A stretch of DNA of 39,277 bases from NCBI GenBank assembly GCA_022072415.1, contig JAJVHW010000141.1, positions 1 to 39,277 of the forward strand. The letters are read 5' to 3'. Below the pieces are notes generated by a model that worked only from the letters and a program-made list of their open reading frames with translations, was not told the origin of the DNA and did not search any database. Below are positions 32,828 to 39,277 of this stretch, in pieces. The position numbers and the translations under genes were made by a program. Each line of letters starts with the position of its first letter. Position 1 is the first letter of the stretch. This DNA is from Planctomycetota bacterium (lineage in GTDB: Bacteria > Planctomycetota > JAJSAM01 > JAJVHW01).

Positions 32828-33718
32828 ATGCCGGTCCGTCCGACCCGCGGCGCCGTGGTCCTCTGCGGAGGACGGAGCGTGCGCATGGGGCGCGACAAGG
32901 CGACGCTGCCGTTCCTCGGGGAACCGCTGCTCGCGCGGGTCGTGCGGATCCTCGCGAGCGCGCCCGGCATCGGAGCCGACGCCCCGGACGTCGGCGGCGT
33001 GGTCGTCGTGCCCCGTCCCGGGCAGGAGCTTCCGCCGCTCCCGGACGGAACGCGCGTCGCACGCGACGAGGTGGAGGGGCGCGGGCCGCTCGCCGGGATC
33101 GCGGCGGGGCTTCGCGCGTCCCGCGCGGACCTGGTGTTCGTGACCACGTGCGACGTGCCGCTGCTCGATCCGCGGTTCGTCGACCTGCTCTTCGCGAGCG
33201 CGGGGGACGCGTCGCTCGTGTTCCCCGAGGAGGGCGGCGTCGCCAACGCGCTCTGCGCGGTGTGGCGGCGGTCGGCGCTCGAGGCGGTGGACGCCCGCCT
33301 CGCGGCGGGGCGTCTCCGTCCGTTCGCGGTGTCGGAGGAGCTGCCGACGATCACGGTGCCCGAGGACCGCCTGCGCGCCGCGGACCCCGAGCTCCGCTCC
33401 CTCCGCGACTGCGACACGCCGGAGGCGTACGAGGCGGCGCTCCGCGACGCGGCGCCGCTGGTCTGCGTGGAGTTCTACGACGTGGCGCGGCTCCGCGCCG
33501 GACGCGCGCGGGTGGACGTCGCGGCCGCGACTCTCGGCGAGGCCGTCGCCCGCGCGGCGGACGTCGCGCCCGGCCTCGTCGGCGAGGTGGTCGTCGCGGG
33601 GGCGCTCTCTCCGCACTTCCGCGCGAACCTGAACGGCGCGCGGTTCGTCGCCGACGCGGAACTCCGGCTCTCTCCCGGCGACAGCGTCCTGCTCCTCTCC
33701 GCGCAATCGGGGGGATGA
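32828..33718 (+). CDS. mobA: MobA-MoaD fusion: molybdopterin guanylyltransferase plus MPT synthase small subunit
   Basis: 296 residues in two parts. Residues 1-205 are MobA: the nucleotide loop LCGGRSVRMGRDKATLPFLG (12-31), GRGPLAGIAAGL, TTCDVPLL with metal-binding Asp109, and DCDTPEAYEAA. Residues 211-296 are a MoaD/ThiS-type beta-grasp domain (VCVEFYDVARLRAGRARVDV, then LVGEVVVAG, then LSPGDSVLLLSAQSGG). It ends in the obligatory C-terminal Gly-Gly that is thiocarboxylated by MoeB. MobA attaches GMP to molybdopterin; MoaD donates sulfur during molybdopterin synthesis. The fusion leaves the Gly-Gly terminus free, so both activities are possible. Its stop overlaps the AOR start (ATGA). Confidence 0.88.
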   Translation: MPVRPTRGAVVLCGGRSVRMGRDKATLPFLGEPLLARVVRILASAPGIGADAPDVGGVVVVPRPGQELPPLPDGTRVARDEVEGRGPLAGIAAGLRASRADLVFVTTCDVPLLDPRFVDLLFASAGDASLVFPEEGGVANALCAVWRRSALEAVDARLAAGRLRPFAVSEELPTITVPEDRLRAADPELRSLRDCDTPEAYEAALRDAAPLVCVEFYDVARLRAGRARVDVAAATLGEAVARAADVAPGLVGEVVVAGALSPHFRANLNGARFVADAELRLSPGDSVLLLSAQSGG

Positions 33719-35547
33719 CGTACGCTCGGGCCGTGAACGAGCCCAGGCACGGCGGATGGCACGGCTCCGCGCTCGCGGCGGACGTCTCGTCCGGGACGTC
33801 GGAGCGCGTGCCGATCGGGCGCGACGTGCTCCGCCGCTTCATCGGCGGGGCCGGGCTCGGCGCGTGGCTCCTCGCGCGGCACGGCGACCCGGCGGGGGAC
33901 CCGCTCGCGCCGGACGCGCCGTTCGTCGTGTCGCTCTCGCCGCTCGTCGGCACTCCGCTCACCACCAGCGCGAAGTTCGCGGTCGTCGCGAAGTCCCCGC
34001 TCACGCACAGGTTCTGCGACGCGCTGTCGTCGGACCGGTTCGCGATCGAGCTGAAGGGCGCGGGGATCGACGCGCTCGTCGTCCGGGGGCGGTGCGCGGA
34101 GTGGTCCGTGCTCGTCGTCGAGCCCGGCGGCGCGCGGCTGATCCCGGCGGGGGACCTGGCGGGGCTTCCGTCCGCCGAGGCCGAGCGGCGGCTCCTCGCG
34201 CGCTTCCCGCAGCACCGGTTCTTCGGGATCGGGCCGGCGGGCGAGAACGGCGTCCTCTTCGCGACGGTCTCCGGAGACGGGCGGCACGCGGGGCGCGGCG
34301 GGCTCGGCGCGGTCCTCGGGTCGAAGCGGCTGAAGGGCATCCTCGCGCGCGGCGGCGTGCCGACGCCGCTCGCCGACGCCGGCGCGGCGCTCGCGCTCGC
34401 GAAGGATCTCTCCGCGCGGTCCCTCGGCCCCGCGACCGCGAAGTACCGCGAGATCGGCACCGTCGCGAACCTCCTCCTGATGAACCGCCTCGGGGCCCTT
34501 CCCGCGCGGAACTTCAGCGAACGATCGATCGACGGGGCGGAGTCGCTCTCCGCGGAGTCGCTCCGCGCGGCCGCGGCGTCCGTCGGGCCGGTCGTCCGGA
34601 AGCACTGCGCGTCGTGCACGATCGGATGCGAGCACGTCTTTCCCCGCGCGGGCGGGAAGGACGGCGTGCGCATGGAGTACGAGGGGCTCTTCGCACTCGG
34701 GCCGCTCTGCGGAATCACCGACCGCGAGGTGGTCGTGGACGCGGCCGGGCTCTGCGACGATCTCGGACTCGACGTGATCTCCGCCGGGGGGACGATCGCG
34801 TTCGCGATGGAGTGCGCGCAGCACGGGCTCCTGCCCGGCGGTCCGAGATTCGGCGACGGCGCGGCGCTGCTCGCGCTGCTCCGCGACATCGCGGACCGGC
34901 GCGGCGTCGGCGCCCTCCTGGCGGATGGGTCGCGTCGCGCCGCCGAACGCCTCGGGCCGGCCGCGGAGCCCTTCGCGATGCACGTGAAGGGGCTCGAACT
35001 TCCCGGCTACGACCCGCGCGCGCTCCGCACGATGGGGCTCGGACTCGCCGTGTCCCATCGCGGCGCGGACCACAACCGGTCGGGCGCGTACGAGGCGGAC
35101 TTCGCGGGTTCGCCGGAGGGGGACGACGCCGCAGGCGCGGCGGCCGCCGCCTCCGAGGTGCGCTCCGCGATCCTCGACAGCCTGATCCTCTGCAAGTTCC
35201 TCCGCGGGGTCTTCACGGACCTGCCGGCCGAGGGCGCGGCGATGCTCGCGGCCGTCACCGGCGAGCCGTTCACCGCCGCGTCGCTCCGGGAGGCCGGCGA
35301 GCGGACCGTGGCCGCGCGGAAGCTGTGGAACGACCGCGCCGGCTGGACGCCCGCCGAGGACACGCTGCCGGAGCGCCTCCTCGGGCGCACGCCGGGGGAG
35401 GGATTGGGGCGCGCGAGCCTCGACCGTAGGATCGCCGCCTACCGCCGTGCGCACGGGTGGGACGAGCGAGGCTCCGTCCCCGCCCCGCGCGTCGCCGCGC
35501 TCCAGCTCGACGACCTGTTCCCCGCTCCGGACGAGGTGGCCCGATGA
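33715..35547 (+). CDS. aor: aldehyde ferredoxin oxidoreductase family protein (tungsten/bis-pterin)
   Basis: 610 residues, the normal AOR length. AORs oxidise aldehydes to carboxylates with a tungsten (or molybdenum) bis-molybdopterin and one [4Fe-4S] cluster. Pterin-binding stretches are visible (GGAGLGAWLL, FGIGPAGENGVLFATVSGDG and RGGLGAVLGSKRLKGI). The cluster ligands are Cys298, Cys301, Cys305 (HCASCTIGCEH) and Cys493 (ILCKFL). The active-site segment MEYEGLFALGPLCGI corresponds to the family's GPEYET region, and HRGADHNRS to the conserved RGACH. The start overlaps mobA-moaD, and the stop overlaps fdhA. Ferredoxin, its usual partner, is absent nearby. The substrate is unknown; formaldehyde is suggested by the FDH neighbour. 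Confidence 0.91.
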   Translation: MTYARAVNEPRHGGWHGSALAADVSSGTSERVPIGRDVLRRFIGGAGLGAWLLARHGDPAGDPLAPDAPFVVSLSPLVGTPLTTSAKFAVVAKSPLTHRFCDALSSDRFAIELKGAGIDALVVRGRCAEWSVLVVEPGGARLIPAGDLAGLPSAEAERRLLARFPQHRFFGIGPAGENGVLFATVSGDGRHAGRGGLGAVLGSKRLKGILARGGVPTPLADAGAALALAKDLSARSLGPATAKYREIGTVANLLLMNRLGALPARNFSERSIDGAESLSAESLRAAAASVGPVVRKHCASCTIGCEHVFPRAGGKDGVRMEYEGLFALGPLCGITDREVVVDAAGLCDDLGLDVISAGGTIAFAMECAQHGLLPGGPRFGDGAALLALLRDIADRRGVGALLADGSRRAAERLGPAAEPFAMHVKGLELPGYDPRALRTMGLGLAVSHRGADHNRSGAYEADFAGSPEGDDAAGAAAAASEVRSAILDSLILCKFLRGVFTDLPAEGAAMLAAVTGEPFTAASLREAGERTVAARKLWNDRAGWTPAEDTLPERLLGRTPGEGLGRASLDRRIAAYRRAHGWDERGSVPAPRVAALQLDDLFPAPDEVAR

Positions 35548-38372
35548 CCGCCGTGCATCCTGCCGACGCGCGCCGCGCCGTGAAGACGGTCACGCTGGAG
35601 ATCGACGGCCGCTCCGTGACCGTCCCGGAGGGCACGAGCGTCTACGACGCGGCGAAGGACATGGGGATCGCGATCCCCGTCCTCTGCCACGACGAGCGCC
35701 TGCGCCCGGTCGGCGTCTGCCGCATGTGCGTGGTCGAGGTCGAGGGCGCGCGCACGCTCCAGGCGTCGTGCGTCCGCGCCTGCGAGAACGGGATGAAGGT
35801 GAAGACCTCGTCGCCGGTGGTCGTGCGGAACAGGAAGACGCTGACCGAGCTCCTCATGGCCGACCAGCGCGGACAGAGCGCGCGCGAACTGACCACCGGG
35901 GACGACGCGCTCTTCGCCCTCGCGCGGGACTTCGGGGCCGACGCGTCGAAGTACGCGAAGGCGCCGGCGAAGCCGCGCGACGACACGTCGCACGTGATCG
36001 CCGTGGACCACCAGGCGTGCATCCTCTGCGACCGCTGCATCCGCGCGTGCGACGACGTGCAGGGGAACCACGTGATCGGGCGGACGGGGAAGGGCGCCTT
36101 CGCCCGCATCTCGTTCGACCTGGACCAGGGCATGGGCGCGTCCACGTGCGTCGAGTGCGGCGAGTGCGCGTCGGTCTGCCCGACGGGCGCCCTCGTGAAC
36201 AAGCCGGTCACGGTGCCGATCCGTCCGCGCGCCGCGCTGAAGCAGGTCGAGTCCGTCTGCCCGTACTGCGGCGTCGGCTGCGCGCTCCGGCTCCACGTCG
36301 ACGTCGCGGCGAACAAGGTGGTGTTCTCGGAGGGCCGGACGCCGTCGGGGAACGACGCGCGGCTCTGCGTGAAGGGAAGGTACGGGTTCGACTACGCGTC
36401 GCACCCGCACCGCCTGACGAAGCCGCTGATCCGGAAGGACGCCTCGTACCCCAAGCGTCCGCTCTCGGCGGACATGCGCCGCGAGGACGACGGCACGCGC
36501 GGCGCGTCGCCGTACCCCGACTACGAGCAGGCGCTCTCCGCGTTCCGCGAGGCGACGTGGGACGAGGCGCTCGACCTCGTCGCGTCGAAGCTCCGGGGGA
36601 TCCGCGACCGCCTCGGGCCGGGCGCGCTCGCGGGCTTCGGGTCCGCGAAGTGCAGCAACGAGGAGGCGTACCTCTTCCAGAAGATGGTGCGCTCGGTGTT
36701 CGGGACGAACAACGTGGACCACTGCACGCGGCTCTGCCACGCGTCGAGCGTCGCCGCGCTCCTCGAGTGCGTCGGGTCCGGCGCCGTGTCCACGATCTAC
36801 CGCGACATCGAGAACTCCGACGTCGCGCTGCTCACCGGCACGAACACCACGGCGAACCATCCCGTCGCCGCGACCTTCTTCAAGGAGGCCGCGCGGAAGG
36901 GCACGAAGCTGATCGTCGTGGACGTCCGCCGCCCGGAGATCGCCGACCACGCGTGGGAGTACGTGCAGATCAAGCCTGGCTCCGACGTCGCCTTCTACAA
37001 CGGCGTCATGAACGTGATCCTCGCGGAGGGGCTCGAGGACCGCGCGTACGTCGCGGAGCGCACGGAGAACTTCGACGCGCTCCGCGACGCCGTCGCGAAG
37101 TACACGCCGGAGGTCGCGTCGCGGTTCTGCGGGATCGAGCCGGACCGCATCCGGAGGATCGCGCGGGTGATGGGCGCCGCGAAGGCCATGCTCGTCTTCT
37201 GGGGCATGGGCATCTCGCAGCACGTCCACGGCACCGACAACGCGCGCTGCCTCATCTCCCTCTGCCTCCTCACGGGGAACGTGGGCCGCCCGGGCACCGG
37301 GCTCCACCCGCTCCGCGGACAGAACAACGTGCAGGGCGCGAGCGACGCGGGGCTCATCCCGATGGTCTTCCCCGACTACGTGCCCGTCGGGAACGACGAG
37401 GCCCGCGCGAAGTACCAGGCGCTCTGGGGCGGGGCCCTCGACCCGCGACCGGGGAAGACGGTGGTCGAGATCAGCCACGGGATCGAGGACGGGACGATCC
37501 GCGGCATGTACGTGATGGGGGAGAACCCGTTCCTCTCCGACCCGAACGTGGAGCGCGTGCGCGAGGGCTTCTGCGGCCTCGAGTTCCTCGTCGTGCAGGA
37601 CATCTTCCTCACGGAGACGGCCGAGGTCGCAGACGTCGTGCTCCCCGCGTCGAGCTACTTCGAGAAGACGGGCACCTACACGAACACCGACCGGCGCGTG
37701 CAGCTCGGGCAGCCGGCGCTCCTCCCGCCGGGCGAGGCGCGGCTCGACTGGCGGATCCTCTGCGACGTCATGGAGCGGATGGGCGCGAAGCAGGCCTACC
37801 GCGACGAGGAGGACGTGTTCGTCGAGTTCGCGGAGTCGACGAAGAGCTACGCGGGCCTCCGCTACCGGCACCTCCGCGGCGCCGGGAAGCTCTGGCCCTG
37901 CCCCGATCCGGAGACCGGCGACGGCACCGTGGTCCTCTTCGGCGACGGGTATCCGACCGCGTCCGGACGCGCGCGGTTCTCGCCCGCGGAGGTCCTCCCG
38001 CCCGCGGAACTCCCGGACGACGAGTATCCGTTCGTGCTCAACACCGGCCGCATGCTCCAGCACTGGCACACGGGGTCCATGACCCGCCGCGCGAGCAAGC
38101 TCGACCTGATCGAGCCCGAAGCGGCCTGCGAGATCAACGACGGCGACGCGGCGCGCCTCGGGCTCCGCGAGGGCGACTTCGTCCGCCTCGTCACCCGCCG
38201 GAACTCGATCCGCGTGCGCGTGCGTCCGACGCACAAGGTGCAGCCCGGCGGCGTGTTCCTGCCGTTCCACTTCCGCGAGGCCGCGGCGAACCTGCTCACG
38301 AACGACGCGCTGGACCCGAAGGGGAAGATCCCCGAGTTCAAGTTCTGCGCCGTCCGCGTCGAACGCGCCTGA
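35544..38372 (+). CDS. fdhA: formate dehydrogenase alpha subunit (NuoG-like, Cys-type active site)
   Basis: 942 residues. The N-terminal [2Fe-2S] domain has Cys48, Cys59, Cys62 and Cys76. Two [4Fe-4S] motifs follow (Cys159/162/165/169 and Cys202/205/208/212). The bis-MGD catalytic domain starts with its own cluster at Cys239, Cys242, Cys246 and Cys275 (CPYCGVGC). The active site reads DHCTRLCHASS: Cys398 at the position of selenocysteine in E. coli FdhF, next to catalytic His399. GTNTTANHPV, GMGISQHVHGTDN and TNTDRRVQ are FDH signatures. The His/Cys cluster segment of NuoG (about 105-122) has lost its ligands. It would pair with the NuoE-NuoF fusion at 28605 as an NAD-dependent enzyme. The ATG overlaps the AOR stop. 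Confidence 0.93.
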   Translation: MTAVHPADARRAVKTVTLEIDGRSVTVPEGTSVYDAAKDMGIAIPVLCHDERLRPVGVCRMCVVEVEGARTLQASCVRACENGMKVKTSSPVVVRNRKTLTELLMADQRGQSARELTTGDDALFALARDFGADASKYAKAPAKPRDDTSHVIAVDHQACILCDRCIRACDDVQGNHVIGRTGKGAFARISFDLDQGMGASTCVECGECASVCPTGALVNKPVTVPIRPRAALKQVESVCPYCGVGCALRLHVDVAANKVVFSEGRTPSGNDARLCVKGRYGFDYASHPHRLTKPLIRKDASYPKRPLSADMRREDDGTRGASPYPDYEQALSAFREATWDEALDLVASKLRGIRDRLGPGALAGFGSAKCSNEEAYLFQKMVRSVFGTNNVDHCTRLCHASSVAALLECVGSGAVSTIYRDIENSDVALLTGTNTTANHPVAATFFKEAARKGTKLIVVDVRRPEIADHAWEYVQIKPGSDVAFYNGVMNVILAEGLEDRAYVAERTENFDALRDAVAKYTPEVASRFCGIEPDRIRRIARVMGAAKAMLVFWGMGISQHVHGTDNARCLISLCLLTGNVGRPGTGLHPLRGQNNVQGASDAGLIPMVFPDYVPVGNDEARAKYQALWGGALDPRPGKTVVEISHGIEDGTIRGMYVMGENPFLSDPNVERVREGFCGLEFLVVQDIFLTETAEVADVVLPASSYFEKTGTYTNTDRRVQLGQPALLPPGEARLDWRILCDVMERMGAKQAYRDEEDVFVEFAESTKSYAGLRYRHLRGAGKLWPCPDPETGDGTVVLFGDGYPTASGRARFSPAEVLPPAELPDDEYPFVLNTGRMLQHWHTGSMTRRASKLDLIEPEAACEINDGDAARLGLREGDFVRLVTRRNSIRVRVRPTHKVQPGGVFLPFHFREAAANLLTNDALDPKGKIPEFKFCAVRVERA

Positions 38373-38432
38373 CGCTCCGGCCGGGCCGTCCTCGCTCCAG
38401 AACCCGCCTTCCGCGTGCCGATGGGGGGGCGG

Positions 38433-39277
38433 ATGACCGTGTCCGCCGCATCCGTGAAGGCCCGCACCACGCGCCGCGCCGCCGACGTCGCCGCCGCCCT
38501 CGAAGGGCGGGGGCACGCCGTCGCGGACCGCGGGCGCCTGCTGGAGCAGGCCGACATCCTGCGCGACGGCGACGAGGAGGCCCGCTCGTGGGCCGAGGCG
38601 ATCTACATCGCCCTCGCGGCGGAGCTCGATCCGCGGACGGCCCTCGGAAGCGCGCGGTGCACGTGGCTCGTCGAGCGCCCGCTCGGCCGCCGCGAGGATC
38701 TCGCGCCGTTCTACGAATCGGTCGCGCTCCACTCCGGCGACCCGTGCCTCCGCCGCCAGGCTTCGGTGCTCCTCGCGCAGGTCGCTGCGGTGACGGGGAG
38801 CGTCGAGGACGGCTGGAGCATGTTCCGGAGCGTCCTCGACGCGGCGCGCGGGACGCGCGACCGGAGCGAGATGCTCGCGGCCCATGCCTGCGGCGCGGTC
38901 GCGGCCCTCGAAGGCCGTTGGCTGGAGGCGCTGGCGTGCCTGCGCGTGTCCGCCGACATCGCGCGGGAGCGGAGCGAGCTGCGGCAGGAGATGCAGTCGC
39001 GCATCCTCGTCTGCGAGACGCTCGCGGCGATCCGCGACTGGGGCCGGTACGAGGTCGAGTTCGCGATCGTCCACGCCCAGTGCGGGACGTCGGAGAGTCC
39101 GGACGCGCGGGCCTCGATCGCTGCGCTCGCGCGGTGCGCCGCCGAGGCGGGGATCGCGCAGCGCCGCTGGCACCACGCGCTCGCGGCGTGCGAGGTGCTG
39201 GACGACTGCGTGCGCTCCGGCACCGCCGACGCGGCGCGGACGGCGAAGCTGACCGCCCGCGTGCGCGGCGCCGCGCA
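38433..39277 (+). CDS. TPR-like solenoid protein, paralogue of the 23290-24816 product (3'-truncated)
   Basis: The frame is open from ATG 38433 to the window edge (281 codons). No signal peptide. After a charged N-terminus come helical pairs (AEAIYIALAAELDP, RQASVLLAQVAAVTGSVEDG, AHACGAVAALEGRWLEALA, LVCETLAAIRDWGRY). By eye it aligns with the 508-residue protein at 23290-24816 over at least 150 residues. Matching positions include IYxAL, the ARG..DRSE / ARGSGTKSE junction and the xxxKDW/xxIRDW segment. The C-terminal Cys/His module, if present, would be beyond the edge. It follows fdhA by 60 bases. Role unknown. Confidence 0.75.
   Translation, partial: MTVSAASVKARTTRRAADVAAALEGRGHAVADRGRLLEQADILRDGDEEARSWAEAIYIALAAELDPRTALGSARCTWLVERPLGRREDLAPFYESVALHSGDPCLRRQASVLLAQVAAVTGSVEDGWSMFRSVLDAARGTRDRSEMLAAHACGAVAALEGRWLEALACLRVSADIARERSELRQEMQSRILVCETLAAIRDWGRYEVEFAIVHAQCGTSESPDARASIAALARCAAEAGIAQRRWHHALAACEVLDDCVRSGTADAARTAKLTARVRGAA

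Noticed and set aside
36735-36737. Selenocysteine in FdhA
   Set aside because: The codon at the active-site position is TGC (Cys), and there is no in-frame TGA in the gene.
35439-39176. Very long minus-strand open frame (over 1200 codons) opposite fdhA
   Set aside because: It is Arg/His/Val-rich shadow translation of the fdhA strand, typical of GC-rich DNA; fdhA has all expected motifs.

Overview
The window is one very GC-rich bacterial chromosome segment (about 70% G+C judged by eye). Genes are tightly packed, with no gap over about 250 bases, no insertion sequences, no CRISPR array and no phage genes. Gene content suggests a Gram-negative, deep-branching bacterium. Several proteins resemble families I associate with Planctomycetota: a lipoprotein with a TPWDYCC motif, a secreted protein ending in a DPFTG domain, and a 10-residue-repeat protein framed by WVxGH motifs. 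That assignment is inference and not certain. A tRNA-Sec gene shows that the genome encodes selenoproteins, although none is recognisable in this window.

Layout. 1-4563 (+): a MacAB/LolCDE-like ABC exporter (adaptor, ATPase, two FtsX-type permeases) ending with a small lipoprotein. 4754-10672 (-): hrpB helicase, an FMN alpha-hydroxyacid oxidase and a large lipoprotein, closely packed. 10755-12465 (+): mgtE and a small beta-rich protein. 12683-13450 (-): an envelope coiled-coil-like protein. 13575-14351 (+): exonuclease III. 14539-17025 (+): kynU-kynB (kynurenine pathway) and a broken secreted-protein gene. 17056-18647 (-): a PaaK-type aryl-CoA ligase with an 81-residue partner. 18772-18867 (+): selC. 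18959-24816: small secreted proteins, a YgiQ-type radical SAM protein, a lipoprotein and a TPR-like protein with a C-terminal Cys/His module. 24920-28434: a membrane protein, a TauE/SafE exporter and a secreted Cys-rich repeat protein behind a possible sigma-54 site.

28605-38372 is the most interesting block. It holds a NuoE-NuoF fusion (NADH/FMN diaphorase), a sugar-dehydrogenase/diheme-cytochrome fusion, a MobA-MoaD fusion, a tungsten-type aldehyde ferredoxin oxidoreductase (AOR) and a large NuoG-like formate dehydrogenase alpha subunit. The last three genes overlap by ATGA. Together they look like a pterin-cofactor aldehyde/formate oxidation module that carries its own cofactor-tailoring enzyme. 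FdhA plus the NuoEF fusion would form an NAD-dependent formate dehydrogenase; AOR could supply formate or feed electrons in. The MobA-MoaD fusion would serve both pterin synthesis and the guanylyl transfer that FdhA needs. A paralogue of the TPR-like protein runs off the right edge.

All calls come from reading translations and motifs by eye; no database search was run.
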